Part shown: positions 1 to 7,963 of the stretch, one piece after another | Position numbering within the stretch: the stretch's first letter is position 1 | Layout of the letters: the number at the start of each line of letters is the position of its first letter | From: Ensifer adhaerens | GTDB lineage: Bacteria > Pseudomonadota > Alphaproteobacteria > Rhizobiales > Rhizobiaceae | DNA length: 64,000 bases | NCBI RefSeq assembly: GCF_020035535.1 | Contig: NZ_CP083350.1 | Coordinates: forward strand, 2,428,501 to 2,492,500 | Reading direction: 5' to 3' | Position numbers and translations under genes: made by a program | Notes under the pieces: model-generated | Database searches by the model: none | Seen by the model: the letters and a program-made list of their open reading frames with translations, nothing else | Told to the model about the DNA's origin: nothing

Positions 1-290
1 GGGAAGAGCGCATAGGACTGGAAGACCATCGACACGTCGCGCTCGTTGGCCGGCAGCATGGTCACGTCCTTCCCGCCGATCAGGATCTTACCGGCGGAGG
101 GGTGTTCGAGGCCTGCCAGCATGCGCAGCGTCGTCGTCTTGCCGCAGCCGGAAGGGCCGAGCAGGGTCACGAGCGTACCGGGCTCGATGGTGAGCGACAG
201 GTCGTGAATGGCGGTGAAGCTGCCGAACTGCTTGCGCACGTTCCGGAAGACGACCGAGCCGGTGCGCGGGATGTTCGTGTGGGTGCTCAT
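1..290 (-). CDS. ABC importer ATP-binding subunit, AfuC/FbpC-like (3' part missing)
   Basis: Only the first 96 or so codons lie in the window; the gene runs off the left edge. The product is the nucleotide-binding subunit that powers import through the permease encoded just upstream. Walker A, GPSGCGKTT, is at residues 45-53 and the Q-loop MVFQSYAL at about 88-95, as in the MalK/FbpC class. The start is the ATG read from 290. It overlaps the permease stop as ATGA, so the two are translationally coupled. Substrate cannot be read from this subunit; the neighbouring binding proteins suggest a phosphorylated sugar rather than ferric iron. Confidence 0.9.
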   Translation of the reverse strand, partial: MSTHTNIPRTGSVVFRNVRKQFGSFTAIHDLSLTIEPGTLVTLLGPSGCGKTTTLRMLAGLEHPSAGKILIGGKDVTMLPANERDVSMVFQSYALF

Positions 291-2524
291 GCGGTTTTCT
301 CCTGGGGGATGGTGGTGGCGGACGAACGCGCGGGTGCGGCGCCGAGAACGCGGTTTTCGCGCCTCAGCTTGCGTTCGCCGACGAGGAGTTGCAGGCCGGT
401 GATGACGGTGATCATCACCAGGATGAGAGCCGAGGAGTAGGCGATCGCCACACCGAATTCACCGTTTTCGACGAGGCCGACGATATAGGCGGTGGCCATG
501 TTGTATTCGGCGCTGACGAGGAAGACGACGGCGCTGATGGAGGTGATCGCCCGGACGAAGGAATAGACGAGGGCAGCGACGATGGCCGGCCTCAAGAGCG
601 GCAGGATGACCTTGCGCAGCGTGCGGAAGCTCGTTGCCCGAAGCGTCAACGATGCTTCGTCGAGGCTCTTGTCGAGCTGGCTCATGGCGGCAATCCCGCC
701 GCGTACGCCGACCGGCATGTTGCGGAAGACAAAGCAGGCGACGAGGATCAGTGCCGTACCGGTCATTTCGAGCGGTGGCAGGTTGAAGGCGATGATGTAG
801 CTGATGCCGATGACCGTGCCGGGGATGGCGAAGCTCAGCATCAGTGCGAATTCGAAGACGTCGCGGCCGGCAAAGCGCTGGCGCACGATGAGATAGGCCG
901 TGAGCAGCCCCACCAGCGCCGTCAGCGGAGCTGCGATCAGCGAGATCTCCATGGTCGTCCAGAAGGAGTTCCAGGCAACGCCGGTCCAGGCGATCGCGCC
1001 GTCGGCAAACGATATCGAGAAGGCCTTGGCGTAGTGATCGAGCGTCAGCGAATTGTCGAGGCCCCAGGTTTTCACGAAGCCGCCGAAGAGGATCATGCCG
1101 TAGACGACGACGGTGAAGATCATCCAGGGGATGACGATCGCGTGGACGCCGATCGAGATGGAGCGTGGGAGCGCACTATGGGCGCCGGAGTCTCCCTTGC
1201 CGGTCACGGTCGAATAGTTCTTGCCGGCGAGCCAGTAGCGTTGAGCCAAAAAGGCCGAGAGCGTGAAGCAGAGCAGGATGATCGCCAGAACCGCTGCGCG
1301 GGACGGGTCGTTCTGCGCGCCAACGACAGCGAAGAAGATTTCGGTCGAGAGCACACCGTGGCTGCCGCCGAGCACCAGCGGATTGCCGAAATCGGCCATG
1401 CTTTCGATAAAGCCGATGAGGAAGGCGTTGGCGAGGCCGGGTTTCATCAGTGGCAGCGAGACGTTCCAGAAGGTGCGCCAGCGATCGGCGCGCAACGTCT
1501 GCGACGCTTCTTCCATCGACGGGCTGACACCTTCGACGACGCCGATGAGCACGAGGAAGGAGATCGGCGTGAAGGAAAGGACCTGGGCGATCCAGATGCC
1601 CGTCAGACCATAAAGCCAGCGGCCGGGCTCGATACCGAAGGCGTCCGAGAGAAACTCGGTGACGACGCCGGCGCGGCCGAAGAGCAGGGTCAGCGCGAGG
1701 CCGATGACGAAGGGCGGCGTGATGATCGGCAGCACCGTCAAGAGCCGCATGCCCTTCTTGAAGGGAAAGCGGGTGCGGGTGGCGACGAGCGCGAAGGCAA
1801 GGCCGAGCAGCGTCGAGCCGGATGCTGTCATCAGCGCCAGCCACAGGGTTCGCCAGGCGACGCCACAGCGGCCCTCGCCGACGACGCAGCTCAAACTCCA
1901 GATCGAGGCGTCTTGGATATTGCGGATGAAACCGTCCGGCTTGAACGAACCGTCGAAGTCCTGAACGGACGCCGCAAACATGCTGCCGACCGGGTAGAAG
2001 ACGAAGACGATCACGAGGGCAACGAGCAGGGAAATCGCCGCCACGATAAAGGAGTCGCCCTTCAGCACGCCGCGCTCGGCAAGCCCGAAGGCGAACATCA
2101 GAATGAAGGCAAGCGCCAGAAGCACGGAGCCCGCGCCCATTGACGGCTGACCGTCCGAAAGTGGCCCGAACAGGGTCTCGCTGATCGTCCAGGTCCAGCC
2201 GGTGAAGCCGATCGCGAGCCCCTGAACGGCGAGATAGAGGACGCCGGTTGCTCCGGCGACGGCAAGCAGAAGTCCGCGGCGTGCGGGATCGCGGACAAAG
2301 CGCGCTGCCGCGCAGATGCCGAGCAGCACCAGCGCCACGATCAGCCATGGCTTGCCATGGGCGAAGATCTGCATCAGGCCGGGGGCAACGGCCGGATCCC
2401 CGGGGAAATCGGCAAGCCAGCCGAGGCCGAAGAAGCCGCCTTCGATGCGATACCAGGGGACAGCCAAGAATGCGGCCAGTCCGAGCCCGAGCGTGAGGTC
2501 GAGCCTGCGGTTGCGATGTTCCAT
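287..2524 (-). CDS. Fused two-module ABC permease, AfuB/FbpB-like
   Basis: A 745-residue inner-membrane permease carrying two BPD_transp_1 modules in one chain. The coupling-loop EAA-like motifs are at about residues 338-362 (EEASQTLRADRW) and 622-646 (DEASLTLRATSF), each within a block of hydrophobic segments. The N-terminal 180 residues add several more membrane segments, as in the long AfuB-type permeases. The frame stays open further upstream, but the ATG at 2524 begins a normal membrane-protein N-terminus and upstream codons read as non-coding. It lies between the binding-protein gene and the ATPase gene, so one importer is made from 3689 leftward. Confidence 0.9.
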   Translation of the reverse strand: MEHRNRRLDLTLGLGLAAFLAVPWYRIEGGFFGLGWLADFPGDPAVAPGLMQIFAHGKPWLIVALVLLGICAAARFVRDPARRGLLLAVAGATGVLYLAVQGLAIGFTGWTWTISETLFGPLSDGQPSMGAGSVLLALAFILMFAFGLAERGVLKGDSFIVAAISLLVALVIVFVFYPVGSMFAASVQDFDGSFKPDGFIRNIQDASIWSLSCVVGEGRCGVAWRTLWLALMTASGSTLLGLAFALVATRTRFPFKKGMRLLTVLPIITPPFVIGLALTLLFGRAGVVTEFLSDAFGIEPGRWLYGLTGIWIAQVLSFTPISFLVLIGVVEGVSPSMEEASQTLRADRWRTFWNVSLPLMKPGLANAFLIGFIESMADFGNPLVLGGSHGVLSTEIFFAVVGAQNDPSRAAVLAIILLCFTLSAFLAQRYWLAGKNYSTVTGKGDSGAHSALPRSISIGVHAIVIPWMIFTVVVYGMILFGGFVKTWGLDNSLTLDHYAKAFSISFADGAIAWTGVAWNSFWTTMEISLIAAPLTALVGLLTAYLIVRQRFAGRDVFEFALMLSFAIPGTVIGISYIIAFNLPPLEMTGTALILVACFVFRNMPVGVRGGIAAMSQLDKSLDEASLTLRATSFRTLRKVILPLLRPAIVAALVYSFVRAITSISAVVFLVSAEYNMATAYIVGLVENGEFGVAIAYSSALILVMITVITGLQLLVGERKLRRENRVLGAAPARSSATTIPQEKTA

Positions 2525-2618
2525 GACGGTCCTCGCGCAATTTGAAATGAAAGATGAGGTGGCATCGCATCGCCGCGGCGCCTGCCGGAAGCGATGAACG
2601 ACGGTTGGGACCGTTGGG

Positions 2619-2651
2619 CGGCGCGGCCGGATCGATCGTCCGGCCGCGCCG
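2619..2651 (-). other. Strong intercistronic hairpin between binding-protein and permease genes
   Basis: A perfect 13-bp stem (2619-2631 with 2639-2651) closes a 7-nt TCGATCG loop, with no T-tract after it. It lies just past the stop of the binding-protein gene and upstream of the permease. Such stems usually protect the upstream mRNA from 3' exonucleases or cause partial termination, giving more binding protein than permease. That role is inferred. Confidence 0.7.
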
Positions 2652-2663
2652 TTCAGGTCGCTA

Positions 2664-3689
2664 TCAGTTGGCGGTAGCGCCGACTTCGCGGTCCCAACGC
2701 TCAAGCAGAGCCTTGCGCTTCTCGGCGTCACCGAAGGTGGCGAAGTCGTAGTCGATCAGCTTGATGTCCTCGAACTTCGGGGCTTCCTTCGGCACTTCAG
2801 CCGACTTGTTGGACGGCAGCTGGAAGGACTTCGCATCCTTCATGCGCGACTGGACGTCGGGCTTCAGTGCCCAGTCGTACCAGGCCTTGGCATTGTCCAG
2901 GTTTTTGGCGCCGCGGATGATCGACATCGAGCCGATCTCGTAGCCGGTGCCCTCGCAGGGCGCGATCGACTTGATCGGGAAGCCTTCGGCAGTCTGTGCC
3001 ACGGCGTCATGCATGAAGACGATGCCGAGGCCGGCCTCGCCGCGTGCGGCCGCCTTCACCGGCGCCGAGCCCGACTTGGTGTACTGCGCGATGTTGCCGT
3101 TGAGCTTCTTGAGGTAATCGAAGGCCTGGTCCTCGCCCATGATCTGCACCAGCGAGGCGAGCGCCGTGTAGGCGGTACCGGAAGAGTTCGGGTTGGCCAT
3201 CTGGATCTCGCCCTTCAGCGAGGCGTCGAGCAGGTCGGCCCAGCACTTCGGCTCCTTCAGGCCTTTCTTCGTGAAGATCTCGGTATTGTAGCCCCAGCCG
3301 AGCGCGCCGGCATAGACGCCGACGGTGCGATAGCCGGAGCCCTCGGCCTGCTTCTTCGCCCAATCCTGGAGCTGGTCCAGCATCGGCGACTTGTATTCGA
3401 GCGTCAGGCCGTCGGAGGCTGCCTGCAGATGCGGGTCGCCGGTGCCGGCCCACCAGATATCGGTCTTCGGGTTGCGCGCCTCGGCGCGGATCTTGGCATA
3501 GGTCTCGCCCGAGGACAGGCGAACCATGTTGACCTTGATGCCGGTCTCCTTCTGGAAGTCGCCGGTCATCTGTTCGCAGATCACCACGTCTGCGGAGCAG
3601 ATGAGGTTGAGACTGCCGGCAGCCTGAGCCGGCAGGGCGGTAAGCGCCGTTCCGGCGAAGAGCATGAGGGAAAGGGTCGTCGTTTTCAT
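2664..3689 (-). CDS. Periplasmic substrate-binding protein, AfuA-like (paralog 1)
   Basis: A 341-residue binding protein with a signal peptide ending near AQA-A (residues 21-24). The ATG at 3689 is preceded by AGGAGGATGCCCCA, a near-perfect ribosome site; the frame is open to 3749 but without support. The family is usually annotated as iron(III)-binding, yet the two adjacent tyrosines that bind iron in FbpA are absent. The protein instead carries FMHDAV (His227, Asp228) and PCEGTGYE (Glu246). From memory, AfuA of Actinobacillus contacts sugar phosphate with an equivalent His-Asp pair and Glu. Its partners are the permease and ATPase genes downstream and a second paralog upstream. Confidence 0.85.
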   Translation of the reverse strand: MKTTTLSLMLFAGTALTALPAQAAGSLNLICSADVVICEQMTGDFQKETGIKVNMVRLSSGETYAKIRAEARNPKTDIWWAGTGDPHLQAASDGLTLEYKSPMLDQLQDWAKKQAEGSGYRTVGVYAGALGWGYNTEIFTKKGLKEPKCWADLLDASLKGEIQMANPNSSGTAYTALASLVQIMGEDQAFDYLKKLNGNIAQYTKSGSAPVKAAARGEAGLGIVFMHDAVAQTAEGFPIKSIAPCEGTGYEIGSMSIIRGAKNLDNAKAWYDWALKPDVQSRMKDAKSFQLPSNKSAEVPKEAPKFEDIKLIDYDFATFGDAEKRKALLERWDREVGATAN

Positions 3690-3798
3690 TGGGGCATCCT
3701 CCTGTTGCCTGTTTTGAAGTTCGACGTGAACGAGACACGACGCGGCCATCGGCCTGCCCGCCGGGCGGCACGTTCACGATTTCGGTTTTGTGGTTTTG

Positions 3799-3852
3799 CT
3801 AGAGCGGGATAGCGGGAAGTCTGTGCAGTCTTCCGTCTGCATCCTGCTCCGG
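3799..3852. repeat. Rhizobial intergenic palindrome-like element
   Basis: The spacer between the two binding-protein genes contains an imperfect palindrome. It begins AGAGCGGGAT (3801-3810), has GGAAG-N10-CTTCC in the middle, and ends ATCCTGCTC (3841-3849). The outer arms pair as GAGC/GCTC. The design resembles short palindromic intergenic elements common in Rhizobium, Sinorhizobium and Agrobacterium genomes, recalled from memory and not searched. It could fold in the transcript between the two binding-protein cistrons. Confidence 0.5.
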
Positions 3853-3865
3853 TTTATTCGGCCGG

Positions 3866-4888
3866 TCAGTTCGTCGCGGCGATCTCCGCGTCGAACCTTT
3901 CGAGCAAGCGACTTCGTTCTTCCGGCGAGCCGAAGGTGGCGAAGTCGTAATCCACCATTTTGATCATCGAAATATCGGGTGCGGCGAGCGGCAGGCTCGA
4001 GCGCGCATTGGACGGCACCTGGTTCTGGCCGGAGGCAGCACCCGTGCCCTGGCCTTCCGGACTGAGCGCGAAGTCGACGAAGCTTTTCGCCGCCTCCAGA
4101 TGACGCGCGCCCTTGACGATGCTGACGGCCCCGATCTCGTAGCCGGTTCCCTCGCAGGGGGCGACGATGACGAGCGGTGAGCCTGCCTGTTTCTGGGTGA
4201 CGGCATCGTGCATGAACGAAATGCCGATCAGCGTTTCCCCGCGCGCTGCCGCTTTCACGGGGGCGGAGCCGGCGGTCGTGTACTGGTCGATGTTGCGATT
4301 GAGCGCCACGAGGAAGCGGAAGGCTTCATCTTCGCCGAAGAGCTGAACCAGGGTCGCAAGGGTGGTAAAGGCGGTGCCGGAAGAATTTGGGTTGCCGCTG
4401 CGGATGCGGCCTCGATACGCCTTGTCGGCGAGGTCCTTCCAGCAGGTCGGCGCCGGCAGCTTCAGTGCATGCAGAAGATCGGCGTTATAGGCGAAACCAA
4501 GCGCCCCGGCATAGATACCCGCCGATCGGCCGCCGGATATGGCGAAGAAGTTCTGCGCCCAGGGCAGCATGTCGCGCTCATGCGCCGGCTGGTAGGGTTG
4601 AAGCAGGTTTTCGGATCCGGCCTGCAAATGGGTGTCGCCCGTGCCGCCCCACCAGACATCGACGGTCGGTGCGTCTTTCTCAACGCGCAGCTGGTTGAGA
4701 ATGTCGCCGGTGCTCCTGCGCGTCATCGAGATTTCGAGGCCGGACCTCGTTTCGAACGCCGTCTTCATCGTGGCGCACCACGCCTCGTCGACACCGCACA
4801 GCACGGTGAGCGCCGGCGCCGTCAGACCTGTTGTGGCGGTGCACAGCCACAGGGCCACGCCCGCGCCGATAGCGGTAATGCCTCTCAC
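3866..4888 (-). CDS. Periplasmic substrate-binding protein, AfuA-like (paralog 2)
   Basis: A second binding protein, about 340 residues, clearly homologous to its neighbour: shared blocks include WWGGTGD, NPNSSGTA, TTAGSAPVKAAARGE, FMHDAV, APCEGTGYEIG and VDYDFATFG. The GTG at 4888 is preferred because GGAGG lies 6-7 nt upstream and translation then begins with a clean signal peptide (VRGITAIGAGVALWLC). An ATG at 4921 in the same frame would put 11 charged residues in front and has no clear ribosome site. Two binding proteins beside one permease suggests either two related ligands or a sensory role for this copy, which lies next to the divergent two-component genes. Confidence 0.8.
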   Translation of the reverse strand: MRGITAIGAGVALWLCTATTGLTAPALTVLCGVDEAWCATMKTAFETRSGLEISMTRRSTGDILNQLRVEKDAPTVDVWWGGTGDTHLQAGSENLLQPYQPAHERDMLPWAQNFFAISGGRSAGIYAGALGFAYNADLLHALKLPAPTCWKDLADKAYRGRIRSGNPNSSGTAFTTLATLVQLFGEDEAFRFLVALNRNIDQYTTAGSAPVKAAARGETLIGISFMHDAVTQKQAGSPLVIVAPCEGTGYEIGAVSIVKGARHLEAAKSFVDFALSPEGQGTGAASGQNQVPSNARSSLPLAAPDISMIKMVDYDFATFGSPEERSRLLERFDAEIAATN

Positions 4889-5013
4889 GATGTCCTCCCA
4901 TTTGGAACGCTTCCGTCCCAATCTCCGCAGTCAGGATGTCGATATTCCCCGCCTGTCGCAATCGGAGAATGGTTACCGTTCTTACAGCCTCGGGTGCTCT
5001 GCGCCGTTTCAAA

Positions 5014-5051
5014 ATTACAAAGATTACAAATATGACAAATCACATAATGTG
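5014..5051. promoter_or_regulatory. Three tandem 9-bp repeats and a palindrome in a divergent promoter region
   Basis: Three consecutive near-identical 9-mers, ATTACAAAG (5014-5022), ATTACAAAT (5023-5031) and ATGACAAAT (5032-5040), are followed directly by CACATAATGTG (5041-5051), a perfect palindrome with a central A. The block lies between the divergent binding-protein gene and the response-regulator gene. CATAAT inside it could be a -10 element for the plus-strand operon. Tandem direct repeats are typical binding sites of OmpR-family regulators, so the regulator encoded next door is the obvious candidate. Confidence 0.55.
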
Positions 5052-5105
5052 AGCTGCTTTGAACATTGGAACGGCCCCGCCTATGATGGGGGCGGGAGGA
5101 CGTGC

Positions 5106-5846
5106 ATGCTGAGTGAGAGGATACGGATTCTGATCGTCGAGGACGATCCGGACATGGCGGAGCTTATTTCCGATCTGGTGGAAGCGGAGGGCTGGCAGCC
5201 GCTGACCGCGCCATCGGCAGAGGCGGCAGCCAATGTCCTGGCGCGCGAGGCGGTGCATCTCGTGCTTGTCGACCATAACCTGCCGGGCACTTCAGGCCGT
5301 ACTTTTGCGCAGCGGCTGCGGGCCCGAGCCAATATCGGCATCGTCATGGTGACGGCGGCAGGCAGTGCTGCCGACCGGGTGCTGGGACTGGAGACGGCGG
5401 CGGACGACTATGTCGTCAAGCCGTTCGAGCCGATCGAACTGACGGCACGCATCAAGGCCGTTCTCCGGCGGACCTATCCGTCGCTCAAGCCGGAACGGGA
5501 AAGCGAACGCGAACACGAGCCGGCATCGCTGAAACTCGGTGACTGGTCGATCGACCTCAGGAGCCGCCGGGCGGTTTGCCTGACCGATCCCTCGAGGTCG
5601 CTGACAAGCGCCGAGTTCGCGCTCCTCGAAATCCTGGCGGAGACGCCGAACATGCCGGTCGGCCGCGCGCAGATCCTCGACCGTCTCGGCGCCGAAAGCG
5701 ACCGCTACATCGACCGCAACGTCGACGTGCTCGTGCTGCGGCTCCGGCGCAAGATCGAGCGTAACCCGGATCTGCCGCGCCACATCAAGACACGGCGCGG
5801 CAAAGGCTACGTGCTCGATACCGACGACGGCGAGCCGAAGCAGTGA
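5106..5846 (+). CDS. OmpR-family response regulator
   Basis: A 246-residue two-domain regulator. The receiver domain has the acidic pocket (VEDD, residues 11-14), phosphoacceptor Asp56 in LVLVDHNLPG, and the conserved Lys in DDYVVKPFEP. The C-terminal winged helix ends in the usual HIKTRRGKGYVL. The ATG at 5106 starts the canonical receiver; an earlier in-frame start at 4632 would run through the divergent gene. The stop overlaps the kinase start (GTGA). The divergent binding-protein gene suggests that it controls the importer to its left, in the manner of other sugar-phosphate uptake systems. Confidence 0.9.
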   Translation: MLSERIRILIVEDDPDMAELISDLVEAEGWQPLTAPSAEAAANVLAREAVHLVLVDHNLPGTSGRTFAQRLRARANIGIVMVTAAGSAADRVLGLETAADDYVVKPFEPIELTARIKAVLRRTYPSLKPERESEREHEPASLKLGDWSIDLRSRRAVCLTDPSRSLTSAEFALLEILAETPNMPVGRAQILDRLGAESDRYIDRNVDVLVLRLRRKIERNPDLPRHIKTRRGKGYVLDTDDGEPKQ

Positions 5847-7936
5847 TCATTCGCCCGTTTCTCTCGTCGATTGCCTTTCGGCTGCCTTTCGCGATCGTTT
5901 TCATCTGCGTGCTCGTTTTCGGCCTTGCGACCGTCGCGGTCTTCGGCCTGCAGCGGGCGCGAGACGAGATGGCGGCCTATGGGCTGCAGGCGTTTTCCAG
6001 TCTTGCCCGGGCTTCGCTCGTGTCGCGCCAGGTATCGGACCTGGTGTCGAGCGCGCCGTTCCTGATGAACGCCACTTCGCCCTATCGGGTTTCGAGCGAG
6101 AGCCGTTCGGTGGTTGCCCAGGTCGATACGCTGTTGCGCGCCATGGCGCCGCAGAACGGCAATGCGGCCGTCAAGGGTTTTGCCAGCGGGCATATCGTCG
6201 AACTTCTGGAGACTATCCGCACGCAGACGATGACGCTCGCCGGCGACGCGGAGTCGGCCCAGCAGCACAAGGCTGATGCGGCTGCGGCGCTCGGCGAGAT
6301 CGCGACCGGCAGCGGCGTGGCCGATGCCGACTTCCGTCGCCGGCTCAATGCGATCGTGCAATCGGCATCCAATTCCGACAGCCTGTTTCAGCTCGGCGAG
6401 TTGCGCCGGCGCTACGTTGCCGAGACCTCGCCGCGCCTCGAACATGCCGCGCCCGACGTCCGCATTTCCGCCGCGGAGATTGCGCCCTATGAACGGGTGT
6501 TCGAAGCGCAGACCCGCTATCTCCTGGAAATGTTTGCCATTCGCGCCGCCGTCGCGCGGTTGCACACCGTCTCGCGCGACCTCTCGCATGCGACGGAAAC
6601 GCAGAGCGAGGCCGTTGCCCGCGCCCTCAACGACGATCTCGTTTCCACCTCCGACGCGCTTAGCCGCCTGCTCGTCATCGTCGCCGTTGCCGCACTTCTC
6701 GTGCTGATCATGGCGATCTTCTCCATTCGTTCGGTCATGCGCGTGTCGCGCGGCATCGTCTCGCTGTCCAACGGCATGAACGCGCTGGCGGAGGGGCTCC
6801 GGGACGTCGACCCGCCGACCTACAAGGGATCGGAAACGGAGTTCGTCCAGCTGCTGGAGGCCTTCAGCGCGTTCCGCGAAAGCGTCGAGCGCGTGTCGCG
6901 GCTTCGCCGTACGGCGGAGGCGGCGGCGCGCACCATCCGCTCCACCTTCCGCAACATGAACGAGGGCATCGCACTCTTCGATCCGACCGGCAGGCCGATC
7001 ACGATGAACCGGCGGGTCATGGAGCTCGTCGGTTGGCCGGGCTCGGCGCGGAAGCTGCCGCTGCGCAACTTCGTGAGCCCGATGCCCGAGATCGATCCGG
7101 CGCTGCTGCCTGCCGATCGCGATGCGGGCACGCTTGGTGACCGGCTCGTGCTCAGGCATCGCTCCGACGCCGGCCGTGTGACGGAGGTCTCGCTGTCGCG
7201 GCAGCCGGATCGTGGCATCGTGTTGCTGGCGCGGGATGTCACCGACATGGATCGGCAGGAGGCCGAAGCGGCCAAGGCCCAGCGCCTCGATGGCATCATG
7301 CGCATGACCCATCAGGTGAGCCACGAAGTCGGCAACATGATCGGCATCATTACCGGCAGTCTGGGGCTCTTGGAGCGGGATACCGGTTTCAACGATAGGC
7401 AGAAGCGCCACATCGCCCGCATCCGCAAGGCGGCCGATCGTGGCCGTTCGCTTGCCTCTAGCATGTTGTCCATCGGCAGCCAGCACCCGATCCAGCCGGG
7501 CGCACTGGAGGTTGGCGCGGTGTTGCGCGGGATGGCCGACGTGCTGGAAATTGCCGTCGGCGAGAAATGCCGCCTAACCTTCCAGATCGCCGACGACCTG
7601 CCCAATGTGCACCTCGATGCCGCGCTGTTCGAGCAGGCGATCCTCAATCTCTGCCTCAATGCCGCCGCCGCCATGCCTCTCGGCGGCACGATCCTCATCC
7701 GCGCCGTCCGCGCGGACGCAGATGTCGTCGTCTCCGTCACCGATGATGGCATCGGCATGTCGCCGGAAGCGGCGGACAAGGCGTTCGAACCGTATTTTAC
7801 CACGCGTGAGGGGGAGGGTGGGGTCGGCCTCGGCCTCGCGGTCGTCTACGGCTTCGTCCGACAGAGCGGAGGCGACGCCCGTATCCTATCCCAGCCGGGG
7901 AGAGGAACGACCGTCGAACTGGTGTTTCCGAGCTGA
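5843..7936 (+). CDS. Membrane sensor histidine kinase with PAS-like domain
   Basis: A 697-residue kinase starting with GTG at 5843, overlapping the regulator stop. An N-terminal membrane segment (about residues 10-33) and a second (about 270-298) enclose a large, mostly helical sensory region of about 235 residues. A HAMP-like stretch, a PAS-like segment (about 365-475) and the kinase core follow. His494 in VSHEVGN is the phosphoacceptor; it is an HExxN-type H-box. ATP-binding boxes are NLCLNAAAAM, DDGIGM and GVGLGLAVVYG. It has no receiver of its own and is paired with the regulator just upstream. Confidence 0.9.
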   Translation: MIIRPFLSSIAFRLPFAIVFICVLVFGLATVAVFGLQRARDEMAAYGLQAFSSLARASLVSRQVSDLVSSAPFLMNATSPYRVSSESRSVVAQVDTLLRAMAPQNGNAAVKGFASGHIVELLETIRTQTMTLAGDAESAQQHKADAAAALGEIATGSGVADADFRRRLNAIVQSASNSDSLFQLGELRRRYVAETSPRLEHAAPDVRISAAEIAPYERVFEAQTRYLLEMFAIRAAVARLHTVSRDLSHATETQSEAVARALNDDLVSTSDALSRLLVIVAVAALLVLIMAIFSIRSVMRVSRGIVSLSNGMNALAEGLRDVDPPTYKGSETEFVQLLEAFSAFRESVERVSRLRRTAEAAARTIRSTFRNMNEGIALFDPTGRPITMNRRVMELVGWPGSARKLPLRNFVSPMPEIDPALLPADRDAGTLGDRLVLRHRSDAGRVTEVSLSRQPDRGIVLLARDVTDMDRQEAEAAKAQRLDGIMRMTHQVSHEVGNMIGIITGSLGLLERDTGFNDRQKRHIARIRKAADRGRSLASSMLSIGSQHPIQPGALEVGAVLRGMADVLEIAVGEKCRLTFQIADDLPNVHLDAALFEQAILNLCLNAAAAMPLGGTILIRAVRADADVVVSVTDDGIGMSPEAADKAFEPYFTTREGEGGVGLGLAVVYGFVRQSGGDARILSQPGRGTTVELVFPS

Positions 7937-7963
7937 ACCGGGTGCCAAGGGTCGACTTGCAGC

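Noticed and set aside
389..2143. Long open frame on the plus strand opposite the permease gene, about 584 codons.
   Set aside because: It is the antisense shadow of a high-GC gene. It is rich in Asp, Glu, Arg and Gly with no fold or motif, and the minus strand carries a clear permease.
1..4888. Iron(III) ABC importer annotation.
   Set aside because: The family name fits by overall similarity, but the iron-ligand tyrosines are absent and an AfuA-type His-Asp pair is present; treated as probable sugar phosphate.
5807..7486. Long minus-strand open frame inside the first sensor kinase gene.
   Set aside because: Composition is His/Arg/Gly-rich without domains; the plus strand has complete kinase motifs.
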